A stretch of 64,000 nucleotides of DNA from Agarophyton chilense (taxonomy: Eukaryota > Rhodophyta > Florideophyceae > Gracilariales > Gracilariaceae): positions 372,001 to 436,000 of the forward strand of contig JARGXX010000095.1 of the NCBI GenBank assembly GCA_030374765.1. The letters are read 5' to 3'. The position numbers and the translations under genes were made by a program. Of this stretch, positions 53,650 to 64,000 are shown piece after piece. The notes beneath the pieces were generated by a model. It was not told the DNA's origin and did no database searches. It saw nothing but the letters and a program-made list of their open reading frames with translations. Every line of letters begins with the position of its first letter. Position 1 is the first letter of the stretch.

Positions 53650-53805
53650 GATCACTCACCCGACCCAGAACAAAGCCCAATCGGTGAAGCTGGAATTAAT
53701 GAAGGTACAGCAAACGCCAACTCAAGTGCGGCTTATATATCCAACGCGCTAACCAGTCGTGAACTCCCAACCCCAACCACTTCACCACTCCTGCATGTAC
53801 ACGAC

Positions 53806-55928
53806 ATGCCATGCAGCGCGGATGAAGGTTTTTGGATGGAGATCGACTCGGCCGCACGATCTCCAATGAAAGGCCCAAGGAACCCCCAGATATCCGTGAT
53901 TTCATACCAATGTACACATCGTTACTATCGCAATGCTCCCCTGCACGTTTTGTCCGTCACCGTATGCCTTCAAATTCGGCGACGGAAATCAAAACAGCCT
54001 AGGGCAGCTGCACGTCAGAGTACCCTTACCCACAAACGCATTCCACTCCTTTTCGATCGATGTCGTTGACGCCGACACACCGTGCCTGATTCGACTCGAC
54101 TTCCTTGATCGCTGTGGTGTCTATTTAAACAACGTGAATAATGAGCTTGTGAATCACAGTACAAAGAGTTCCGTTTCTCAATTACGGAAGAACGGTCACA
54201 TGTTTTTGTTTTGGAAGAACTCTGCAGTCTTGTTTACGAGAGCCCAACTATCCAAGTTCCATGAAAACATTTTCCATCCAAGTGCCCAAAAGCTCTATAA
54301 CCTCTTAAAACGTGCTAAATCAAAAGACACCACGACGGATACCCAAAGGATACTCCAGGACATTGCTCAAAAATTCAAATCATACCGGAAGTTCTCCGCC
54401 TCTCCCTTTCGCTTCCGTGTTTCAATTCCGGAGGCTGACATCCGTTTGAACCAAGAAATAGCCCTAGACCTCATGTACATTTCTTACAAACGACGTGGCG
54501 TATACGAAATCGTCTTCCGCGAAGAATTGGATCCGACATTGTCGCACAGCGTCCTTTATGTTCATTTTGCTCTTTCTATTGGGAACAAGGATACGGATAA
54601 TGAAGTTAACAAAGCGCGTTTCATTGCCAAAGGTCACACTGATTTCGAAAAACATCTTCTGGTACAAACGGGTACCACACTGAAGCAGTCTTCCATCCGT
54701 GTCCTCGTCGCCATTGCCGCACTATTTGGTTTCCCTCTCTGGTCACAGGACGTTTGTAGGCCTATTTTCAGTCAGCCCACCAGCTTTTGCGCGACATATA
54801 CGTAAAACCAGCAGCGGAATTTCGACTTTCGGAGAATCAGCTTTTGAAACTATTGAAGCCAATCTACGGGCTAAGCGACTCAGGTGATTACTGGAACTCT
54901 ACATTCACCAGGCACTTACGCCACGATTCGTCAATGACCCCAACAGCGGGAGACTTGTCCTTGTTCTTCAAAACAGTGAATAACAAGCTTACTGGCGTAA
55001 CTGGGGAATATGTAGATGACACAAGCAGTACTGGATATCCTGAATTTGATAACCAGTCCAGATTTACCGAAGTTCGCTTCGATTCCAAAGACAGAGAGTA
55101 CCAGAACTTCAAGTTTGCCGGAATCAATGTCCAGAAGATAGCAAATAGCTACAAACTCCACCAGACACAGTTCGTCAACCGTATCAAGCTCCTACGGCAT
55201 AAGGCCATGTATCCAGAGTTTTGATCAAAGCGGCAATAATTGGCTTGGTTAACCCAAAATAGACCAGATATTTCGGCCCCCGTCAACTCACTGGCTCCAA
55301 TTACAGGACCACTGTTCAATTTGGCCGCCATCGAATCAATTAACGAACTAATCCGCTGCACGAGAGCTACACCAATGAGATGTCTGCTTCCAAACCGTCT
55401 TAACCAGAAAAAGTACACATACGAGCGTGTATTGACAGTTGTTTCTGCAGGACCCCATCGCTGCACTCAAAACTTGGCCATTTGATCTGTTAGATGGATA
55501 AAACTTGTTTGCACAACACTATACACTACAGCAGCTACAAAAGTCAAAGACGTGTTCGATCGACCACGGGAGCATAACTATACGCTTTTTGCGACGCTTT
55601 TGACTACGCATATCTGCTGAAGCGTGAACTGCAGTCGATGTTGAATGACACTGTTCCGCTGATTATGTTGACAGACAGTGACTTTGTGTTCAAATCTATC
55701 ATTAAGGGGACAACAATGACCGAAAATCGTCTCATGCTGGACATAACGGCCGCGCGTGAAGCGTATGAAATCATAGAAATAAGCAACATCGGCTGGATTC
55801 TCGGTACCGACAATCCTGCCGATGGTTTGACAAAACATAAGCCGTGCTCTAGACTTAAACAACTTCTTGACACCTTGAATTGTTGTATCCCGGTTCAACA
55901 GTTAATACTTCGCATTGTAGACGTTTAG
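53806..55928 (+). pseudogene. Pol of copia element D: protease, RT, RNase H (integrase core lost)
   Basis: The protease shows WMEIDSAARSP and, after a frame change, FKFGDGNQNSLGQLHV and SIDVVDADTPCLIRLDFLDR. GAG-pre-integrase follows (LSKFHENIFHPSAQKLYNLL). At about 54480 the frame passes from the start of the integrase (NQEIALDLMYI) directly to RT (RGVYEIVFREELDPT), so the D,D-35-E core was deleted in frame. RT continues KARFIAKGHTD, KQSSIRVLVAIAALFGF, LLKPIYGLSDSGDYWNSTF and the catalytic GEYVDDTSS. RNase H ends GTDNPADGLTKHKPC. Several frame changes; non-autonomous. Confidence 0.85.
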
Positions 55929-55940
55929 GAAAGAATCGAG

Positions 55941-56273
55941 TGTTATCGAAAGCCTTATATCGATGACTTGTACCACTACACTATCGATACGTCGTTTTGT
56001 CTACAAACTAGACTATTGATACGCCCATTCGTCCACACAGCATCTTTACTACTTATGACTGATAGAAAAAGTCATATTTCTTTCTCCTAATCGGTAGGAT
56101 TTGTTTTACGTGAAATTAAACTGTTTACGCTACTGACCAGGGTCAGAACGCTAGCGCTCAGTCCTCTTCGCCTGTCCCCGCGGACACCCGGAGAACCTGC
56201 GTTATTCGGTAGGCACATAACCGACCCCTTCTCCTTCTCCCCCACCCCCTTCTTTTTCCCGAGTTTGTCGACA
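55941..56273 (+). repeat. 3' LTR of copia element D
   Basis: 333 bp, similar to 51781-52099 over its whole length with more substitutions than the LTR pair of the Ty3 element C. This suggests an older insertion. Confidence 0.85.
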
Positions 56274-56574
56274 CCTTTGGTATCCGTCGAGCAGAGTATA
56301 TGGCACGACAGCCTTTCTCACTTGTTTCAACCTTATGGCGTTTTCGCAGAGGCCCATCGCCAAAGATAAACGGATAATCCAGAGGCCATTTGTGATTGTC
56401 AAGAACAGTAGCTACAAGGCTTTCACTAAGAAAGTCTATTGCTTCTTGATGGCTGTAGCCACGATCTGCAGCGAAAATGAATTCTACCATTGAACGGATT
56501 GGTCCAGCAGTAGACACACCCTGCAGCAACCTCACCAGTCTCTCCCAAGCGTAAATAAATTTATCACCTCCCTA
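56274..56574 (-). pseudogene. Split transposase-like gene, N-proximal piece with ADRGY motif
   Basis: The minus-strand frame starts after a TAG at about 56575 (GGDKFIYAWERLVRLLQGVS) and runs to the copia 3' LTR (YSARRIPK). It includes IRSMVEFIFAADRGYSHQEA and WPLDYPFIFGDGPLRKRHKV. The ADRGY block with a following PF..GDG..KRHK and EKGCRA looks like a DDE-type catalytic segment I associate with transposase-like repeats of oomycetes and algae. I cannot name the superfamily. The true N-terminus is missing upstream. Confidence 0.6.
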
Positions 56575-57405
56575 GTAATGATTGTCATCAGTATGAGGGG
56601 GGGCCCCTTCGCGCCAAATCTCCCTACACGTCTGACCCGTGGCACGCAAATGCACTCCCACCCAATAATTATCGAGTGCACTTTGCTACAGTGCCGTGCG
56701 CCGCCCAAGTGCCGACCAATCAGAATACGTTATACACCTCCGACCCTCAGGCTCCAAAACAGCATATATGGTGCACTGATGATGATGAACCGGGTCAGAC
56801 AACTCGGCTCTTGAATCTAACCACAAAAAAACCCTCCAAATTTCAGGCATGGGCCACAGCACTATGATGACAAGAGACTGAGTGCTGTGATTCACAGCCC
56901 TGGGACCTAGGCAAGGCCGAGCTCGTGTGCAGGCCGCCATCGTAGTAACCCACTGAGTACCACGGATCTGGGAAAAGTCAGGTGCTGCGTGGTACACTGA
57001 TCGTTTGACGGCGATTCAGGAAGTCTTGAGGGTTTCCCAGACCTTATACCAGCAGACCTTGCTGGTATAAGGTCTGGGGCGGACGCCGTGTCGTACCTCT
57101 GGGGGCTGGAAAGCGCTTGCTCCACTGCGTGTCAGGGAGTATTTCCGTGAGTAATAGCAAACCCATCCCAACAACCGGACGCGGGTTAAAGGGCATACGG
57201 CTTGAAAACCGGCTGGGCACACTTCGTCCGTCAATTTTCAACAGAAGTGTGTCGAGAGTGCCTGTGCTGCGCATGAGTTGCATTGGGTAATAAATATGTC
57301 TTGCAGCTTTTTTTTTAATTAAAACAGCTGCATGCAACCAGCCCCGGTGGGTGCAAAGCAACAAACTGCAACCAAAGATCAAACGTTTTTCTTCACACGG
57401 TTTAG
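56575..57405. other. Spacer between the split gene and the Helitron
   Basis: No gene is seen. A perfect inverted repeat around ggtataaggtctggg / cccagaccttatacc lies at 57036-57077 (arms 15 bp, short AT/GC loop). Confidence 0.45.
57036..57077. repeat. Perfect 15-bp inverted repeat
   Basis: cccagaccttatacc followed, after agcagaccttgct, by ggtataaggtctggg; the agca/tgct of the loop also pair. The stem is almost 20 bp. It lies about 350-500 bp before the Helitron coding region, and its role is unknown. Confidence 0.8.
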
Positions 57406-57575
57406 TTGTGTTTGTTTTTTATATTACATAAACTTTGTCGTAGATTCGAAGAGCTAGCACAAGCTCAAAATAAAATGAATAAAGAAGAAGAAGAGAGACA
57501 AAACTATGGAGGCGTGAGAGATGGAGACGAAGAAGAAGAGGTTCTGGAGAAAACAGAGGCGCGACAATCGCAGGA

Positions 57576-60500
57576 GTGGAAGGACCCGAAAGAGTAACGG
57601 TTACTGTCGAAGATGCTCCAGATGAAGTACAAGTAAACGAAACTGGTCAGCATGTGCAAGATCCAGTCGTCGTCGCGGATTTGAACGAAGATGAAATCAT
57701 TACAGCTCCAATCATCGGTGGATCACTTCCAAGTACCACGAGAACCACTGAAAACCATCCTCGGGCTAATGTCGAAGAAGAGATGCCTGCTCCGATGGAA
57801 GTTGAAGAAGATGAAATCACTCCAGCTCCCGCACCATCCGCTGAGTCAGAGCTTCAGCAGGTTCCTACTTTTGCTATTCATTCAGAAGAACAACAATCGC
57901 TCCAAGAGCTTGATTCGACCGTCATGCTGTTTGCCGAACGTCCAGATCGTGGATTGTATCGCGTTTACTACGCATGGGATTCCGATGCTGCTCAAGCATG
58001 GATTGATCCAGCCACTCGTGCAAACATTCCTGAGTTTGAGACGTTGTCCACCGTAGGAACCCGCAGATGCAGAAGATGCGGTGAGTTTTCACACACCTAT
58101 GGTTCGTGTCCGTACGAAGACTGGACGTTACGAATTCATAGTTGCAAGTGGTGTGGGTGTGTGCTTTTAGGAAAAGAGGTACATGGAGTCTGTTGTGGCA
58201 TGAAACGAAATTCAGGATGGGGCGTCACATTTCGTAGACGCCATACTAATGAAGAAATACGAAGCATATACCGTTCAAGAGCATTCTACTCGAACTCCTT
58301 AAACTTGAATACGCTTTTTGCCACCACTCAAGCGTTTATGGACATGTCCTATGTCACAGGATGTGGCCCTTCGTTTCTCAGACTAGAAAAAACTGCAGCA
58401 CTCGCTCTCCCGGCACACAGACAGAGCAGCACGCGGTATAGTTTTCTTTGGGGCGCAGGGCCTCCTTCTCTGGATCCTGCTCACTATACACGAGCAAACC
58501 TGCGAGCGTTTATCCAAAACATCAACGTGAAACACATGGTTCCGAGACTTTACGAGGTGATTCAGCCCAAACCTGATGTGGTGCGAGAGCGGTATCGAGC
58601 GATGCTGACAACGGAGCAAATGCAGGCACAAGAAGAAAATACGGTTGACGTAAGCTCGCAAGCTGCGAACGAGGGAGTGATAGTGCGCGGATATGAGGGC
58701 ACCAGAACTGCAACAGTGTCTGGTGACAACGTAGGTGCAGGTCCGATGTCCGAAGATGCTCCTGGAGCTGGACCATCCATGATGAGAACCTTCGTAGTCG
58801 ATCCAGGCGGTCTGTACCATATCGAGGCCCAGGTGCCTCAGTTGACTGAAGGCACAGTTACGGAAGAACACGCAGCTATCACAGGCGACACGGAGCAAGC
58901 AGGGGCTGCAGTAAACTCAAACAGCAACCCCCGAGTGCGGTATAAATTGCTGAAACCGTCTTCTATGCTAGCAGAGAGAGGTACATTTCCCCTTCTGTAC
59001 CCGTATGGCGACGAGCATAAACCGTTTGACCTGCGTTTGTATCTGCAAGCACGAAATGGTACGCAAGAAAGCTTAGGGCTCGGTTTCGATCAGTGGAATC
59101 TTCAGAAGCTTACTTGGGCACAAAATGCAAAGCGTCGACTGTATTCAGATAACTTTTTGCTTAATAGTGGTCCATTAATGCAAATGTGGTTGCTTCGCAC
59201 ACAAACGAACATTGAAGACATGCGACTTCAATACCTAGAACGGCAGCAGCAAGCACGCATAGTTCAAGAGACGGAAATCGTTCAAGCGCAAAATCAATCG
59301 ACTGGCGGAATGACTGACGCGCAATTCAGGCTTATGGGACGCATTTTGCTTCCTGATGACTCAGTGAACTCTTCTAAGTACTGGAAAAGTAAACGACAAG
59401 ATGTGCAAGCGATTGTGGCAAGAAAAGGACCCCCTTCGCTATTCATCACCGTCACAATGAACGTATGGCGAGCGGATGTGAAGCGTTTAGGCATGGATAC
59501 GACTCATCGGAGTGCTTTCACAGCACCAGCTAATCGTCCACGCCCGTTTGACCGCCCAGACTTGATTGCCAGAGTTTACAACCAGTACATCAACGATATT
59601 GTGAAAGACCTCGAAAAGAATTCAGAACAGTTATTTGGGTCCAAGTGCTTGGGACTTGCAGCAAAGCTGGAGTTTCAAGAACGAAACGTACCGCACCATC
59701 ACATCCTGCTATGGTTAGAAGGAGGTGTAAATAGAAAACGTAGATGCCATTGACAGTCTGATTCGAGCCGAAGTACCAAGTCCAGGGGAAGATGACGAAC
59801 TGCGCGCCCTCGTTTTATCTATGCACCGCCACCGCCACTCTTCATATTGTCGTAATCGTGCAGGTCGTTGCCGATTTGGGTACGATAGCACAATGATTGT
59901 CCAAGAAACATACATCGAAGAAGGAACAAACCGTGTTGTTTACCGAAGAAGAAATGAAGAAGATCTCAAAATCGTGCCATACAATCCTACACTCACTAAG
60001 AAGTACCGCTCACACATCAATGTAGAGCGCACGCAGGGTGGAGGAGCGGTAGCGTATCTCATGAAGTATGCTTTTAAGCAGCCCAAAGCACAAGAAGTTG
60101 CTCTGAATGTTAGCAACCAGAATGAATCGGGTACAGATACCCAACAAACAGCTGTGGTGCAGAATGAAATCCGTGCCTACATGCGGGCACGTGTGGTGGG
60201 TGCCGTGAATGCTGCTTGGCGAATCTTTGAGTTTCGTCACGTCTCCATTCTGCCCACTGTGGAGCGACTTGCAATACATTTGGAGGGAGAGAGAACTTTT
60301 GTTCTTCGCAGCCCTAATGACATTCACACGGCTTCACAGCCATCAACACTGGAACGGTACTTTCAGAGACCTGAGACATATGCCAGTCTTGATTACCTCT
60401 CCTACTATGAAAAGGTGCGCCTGTATCGAACCCTCCCAACTAGTGTACTCAATCAGTTTGATGGAGACAGTTCTCAAGTGCCGAGAGACGATTGTGATCC

Positions 60501-62589
60501 GTCGATGTATGTCGTGGAGAGGTCAGAAGAGAATCAGTGCGTCTCCAGAATTCGAGCCGTCGTTCCTGCCCAAATAGAGCTTTTTTTCACTGCGTTTATT
60601 ACTTATGAATCGCGCCTCAAGTCAAGTTCTTACGAAGATGCGAGGACCATTGACGGACAGCAGCTTTCCACATTTCGGGAAGCAGTGATCGCAAGCGGGC
60701 TGCTCAGTGACGGTACCGAGTTTGCCATTGCGTTTGAAGAGGCAGTTCAAATATACAGCACTTCATCTGAACTGCGGCGTTTGGTAGTTACGCTGTATCA
60801 GCAAGGCGCAGATGCAGAGAAAATGGTTGTTGATCACTGGGAGGCGCTGTGCAGCGATATTCACGCCGGGGATGAACAACAGCGAAAGCTGGAAATGTAT
60901 CGACGAATTATTAGCATATCTGACCACCATGGAGGTCGTTTGCTCCGTGAGCATAGCTTCTTTGTTCAATATATCCAGCAAAATGAGGAACAAACTGAGA
61001 CTGATCGTGCAGTAGTCACTCGCCAATTAAGAGTGGTGCGAAATGCAAGCACACTGCAATCCAGGTATAATACATCGAAACCAACACAAAAACACGTCCT
61101 GGATACGATTGTGAATGCTTTAGAACTCCGACAGCAGTCCGATCAAGATCGTCTGACCACTCCTGGAAACGTTTTCTTTATACAAGGATCTGCAGGCACT
61201 GGAAAGACGTATATGTTGAATTTGTTGCGGGATATATGTGAATCAAAAGGAATGCTAGTTGAATCGACAGCTACAACGAGAATCGCTGCATCCCTTTACG
61301 AGGGAGGTCGCACATTGCACAGTCTGCTTGGTTTGGGTGTGGGAGATAAAGACAGTACTAGTACACAATTTTCACTGTTGTCCAAGTACGGTCCTCGGTC
61401 TCAACGAGCGGAACTTTTGCGCAATCCAGAGCTACTCGTACTTGACGAGGTTTCGATGCTCTCCAGAAGGTTGTTTGAGCTCATGGACGTGCTACTCAAA
61501 GACTTTCGAAGTTCTCAAACACAAACGCAACCGCCATGTTTCGGTGGACTGTCTATAGTGTTCGCCGGCGACTACTCACAGTTTCTTCCTGTTGTGCCTC
61601 AGTCGTACATGGAGCCTGAGGCGGGTGGGAACGTTCAAAGAGTGTATACAATCATTTTGAACGAGCTGCCATGGAAAAGCAATCTCTGGACAGATTCCTC
61701 TGTGCAAGTTCTTTATCTCAAAGAACAAGTTCGCCAAGAAGATGATCCGGGGTTTGCGGCTTTTTTGCGTGCCGTTGCGCGCAACACCATCTCGAGTACT
61801 ATACCACCTCCACTTCAGTCTACTGGAGTGATGCAAACCGCATATACGTTTGTGTGGAAGTGGGTCACGACGCGGCGCAAAGAAGATGTAGATCTCAGCA
61901 AAATGATAATTGCATCCACGAATCATTTGGTGGATGAACACAATACTGCTGCCCTGAATCTTTTTCCGGGTGAGCAAATCACTTTGCAATCCGCAACTAC
62001 AATAGAGCCACTTCGAGCGCAGACTGCTGAGTCGGATATTTCGGACACTATTGTGCCTGAGTTTGCCTATGAATATGCTCATACTGGTATACCTCCACAC
62101 AACCTGTGCCTCAAAATTGGTGTTCCTGTGATGGTTATTCGAAACGTTCTGCATCCAGTGTTGGTAAATGGAAAAATGTTTGTCGTAGTTCGTGTGGATC
62201 AGTTTACGATGCATGTGGCAAGGTTCAACGAAAACGGTCAAGTAATCGAGTCACAAGTGCTGCATCGCATTGATTTTAAGTTTTCCTTTGCAGACATTCC
62301 TATGATTCGAAGACAGTTCCCCATTCGACTTGCATTTGCAGCAACAGTTCACAAAAAACAGGGCAAAACTCTGAACGGTTTAGTTGTTGATGTGCGATCA
62401 AATTTCTTCTGTGCAGGTGAGCTGTATGTGGCGCTGTCACGAGTGCGAAGGAACGAGCATGTGTGGTTACTGCATGACTCTAGCCTTACGCCTGGCAATC
62501 CCCAGACGATACATCCGATGCCAGTTCCACTAATCAATCCAGTGCTTCCTGAGGCTATAGAGTTTTGCAATCCTCACCCCACTACGTAA
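57576..62589 (+). pseudogene. Helitron RepHel protein: HUH replicase plus PIF1-like helicase, one frame change
   Basis: Frame one (to 59753) has an N-terminal acidic region, a Cys-rich zinc-like part (CRRCGEFSHTYGSC, CKWCGCVLLGKEVHGVCCG), the block FPLLYPYGDEHKPFDLRLYL, and the HUH metal site (VPHHHILLWLEGG near 59692). Near 59728-59740 the frame moves by one base. Frame two continues ENVDAIDSLIRAEVPSPGED and gives CRNRAGRCRFGYD and the Rep tyrosine motif YLMKYAFK near 60055. The PIF1 helicase has Walker A GSAGTGKT (near 61190), Walker B LLVLDEVSML, FAGDYSQFLPVV and the C-terminal FAATVHKKQGKTLNG and LYVALSRVRR. All key residues are present. Together about 1,670 residues. No ATG is obvious at the start (57576 is GTG), so the true 5' end may be upstream or spliced. 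Confidence 0.93.
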
Positions 62590-62780
62590 ATATGCATCAG
62601 TGCTCAAACACTCAGCCAAAAAAAATGTTATGCTTTTCTATTTGTTTGCGTGTAAACCTGTTTTGATCTTCAAACTTTTCCCATTCCGGATTAGAGACGC
62701 ACGGAGCCATAAAAAGCCAAATCACCAAGATAGTTTGAAACCAATGCATTCTCGTGCTACAAAGAGATATCCGGCGCCAC

Positions 62781-63062
62781 TGTGCGTGCCGCGGCCGCTG
62801 CTAAGGCGCGCAGCGCCTTTAGCGGCCGTCAAGTTGCAAAGTACTTGCCTGTACGTCGCTAGCGGCCGTCAAGTTGCATAGTCCGTCACTTTAAGTCTAC
62901 ACTGCAAGTAATAGTATTGGCGGCAGTGCAAACGGAAATATGTGCGTGCTGCGGCCGCTGCTAAGGCGCGCAGCGCCGCTAGCGGCCGTCAAGTTGCTAA
63001 GTCCGTGCCTGTACGTCGACACTGCAAGTTACAGTTTCGGAGGCAGTTTGAACGGCATAATA
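62781..63062. repeat. GC-rich hairpin repeat pair downstream of the Helitron gene
   Basis: An 82-bp unit at 62781-62862 recurs at 62941-63022 with few changes (tgtgcgtgc-gcggccgctg, ctaaggcgcgcagcgcc, agcggccgtcaagttgc). Each unit folds into a strong stem (GCGGCCGCT...AGCGGCCG around GGCGC-GCA-GCGCC). The intervening 62861-62940 resembles 62977-63060, so units overlap. A third, weaker copy of gtacgtcgacactg lies at 63224-63237. Confidence 0.8.
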
Positions 63063-63369
63063 TGCTACAAATGCCCCATTGCTTTTAAAATAAAATGTCC
63101 TTAACCAAGCTCACCATACATTTCAGAGCTCGTTTCACGATATATCTTTAATATATCGTGCACCAGCTAATGCTAAACGGCACAGCGCTCCGAGTAGCCG
63201 ATACCCTTCTATGATCCATCACTGTACGTCGACACTGTCAATAATAGAATCTTCAGCAAGCTTGGCCTTATATCTCTGCAAAAGGCTACGCGTAGAGCTA
63301 CAAACGCTACTAAAAGCTCAAGAATAGTATAATAAGCCTTATAGAAACGAAATAGTCGAGGAGAACAAC

Positions 63370-63404
63370 CGCGGCGCGCAGCGCCGCCTGCGGCCGAAGG
63401 CCGC
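63370..63404. repeat. GC-rich double hairpin
   Basis: GGCGC-GCA-GCGCC followed by GCGGCC-GAA-GGCCGC. The same core as in the 62781 repeats appears again within AT-rich DNA. A candidate Helitron 3' structure, but no CTRR end follows at the usual distance. Confidence 0.6.
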
Positions 63405-64000
63405 TTTCTCTTGTGAACTCTTCTGTAATGACTGGCTAAAAATACCGGGTTAGAGCCGGAAAGATAGGGTTATTGACCGGACCTCACGCCTTCTTCAGGT
63501 TATAGACGTTTCTCATTAGGGTCAGTTGCGCAACTGCTCGGGTACGCAGACATTGGTGATCGTCATCTAAGCTGAATATTGTCTGCCCTGGTATCAATAG
63601 AAATAAACTGTTGATCACCGACAGCTCATCCTCCAGCTCAGTCACTAGCGATTTTGATCTACGATGAAGATTGGAACACCCATCGCCACACTCTTCTACT
63701 CTCTGCCGACGTTGCACTGTGCAGCTGAGAGCCTACCAGACTTCCATATATCGTTTCCTCTTAATTCCAATCTGAAAAAAGAATTCGTGGTTTTCTGGAG
63801 AAGTCATGGTCGTGACAGATGTAGAATGAGAGGCAGCTAGGACATGTAAAACGATAATACCTTTCATCTCAAAGACAGTAGCGGATGCTGACCTTGAGCA
63901 TTCAAGACACGGTTGAAATTGGTTGCAATCTTTGAAAGAACATAGCTAGGCAAAAAGACCTCAAATGTAGCCATTCGCGACAAATTTGATTGGCATACAC
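63405..64000. other. Right edge, nothing assigned
   Basis: One 77-codon minus-strand frame (63484-63717) without motifs. I see no other gene, repeat or RNA. Confidence 0.4.

Larger units (their letters stand above)
51781..56273 (+). mobile_element. Ty1/copia element D with both LTRs, internally decayed
   Basis: LTRs at 51781-52099 and 55941-56273 start TGTTATC and end in ACA. They share long blocks (ccttatatcgatgacttgta, aatcggtaggatttgtttta). The flanking 5 bp are TCTTT and CCTTT, a target duplication with one mismatch. Between them lie Gag, a CCHC-like knuckle, a protease, GAG-pre-integrase, RT and RNase H in copia order but in changing frames. The integrase core is missing. The element split the minus-strand transposase-like gene. 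Confidence 0.9.
57406..63410 (+). mobile_element. Helitron (rolling-circle transposon), autonomous-type
   Basis: Defined by its RepHel gene. I could not fix the ends (5'-TC and CTRR-3' with a hairpin), so the limits are approximate: the left is set at the first long frame, and the right after the GC-rich hairpin repeats at 62781-63404, which may be its subterminal DNA. Confidence 0.7.

Overview
The window is nuclear DNA from an intron-poor eukaryote. It shows mitochondrial proteins encoded with targeting leaders, an ER protein ending in KDEL, GT-AG introns, a TFIID subunit, a TOR-complex WD40 protein, and six classes of eukaryotic transposon. A compact, GC-rich gene island inside a sea of retrotransposons, with very few introns, would fit a red alga or a similar unicellular alga, but the sequence alone does not prove this.

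Layout. 1-4.5 kb holds the 5' part of a Ty3/gypsy element on the minus strand, running off the left edge. 4.5-13 kb is a graveyard of degenerate DNA transposons: a copia RNase H scrap, a piggyBac transposase, a PIF/Harbinger-like DDE fragment and a Tigger/pogo transposase. 14.5-33.7 kb is the gene island: a coiled-coil protein, a fucosyltransferase-like secretory protein, a PDI-like ER protein, a proline-rich hypothetical, cytochrome c1, a small basic protein with a 74-nt intron, LST8, malate dehydrogenase with one intron, PAM18/TIM14, NFS1, a MogA/Cnx1-G type enzyme, TAF8 and a copine-like C2 protein. Four of these (CYC1, MDH, PAM18, NFS1) serve mitochondria and lie within about 8 kb. Several neighbours are head-to-head with 370-510 bp between starts.

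35-56.5 kb is a nested transposon stack. An old transposase-like gene on the minus strand was split twice, by a Ty1/copia element (51781-56273) and by an 11.2-kb Ty3 chromovirus (40271-51433). Each insertion left a 5-bp target duplication, and removing either one brings the minus-strand reading frame back into register. Next to it lies a second, deleted Ty3 element (35464-39.4 kb) whose 3' LTR faces another LTR of its family, forming a 660-bp inverted repeat with a tRNA-like core. The big Ty3 element also carries a solo LTR of the 1-4.5 kb family and a degenerate coding block antisense to pol.

57-63.4 kb is a Helitron whose Rep/PIF1-helicase frame is broken by a single frame change, followed by GC-rich hairpin repeats. 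The right edge holds nothing I can assign.
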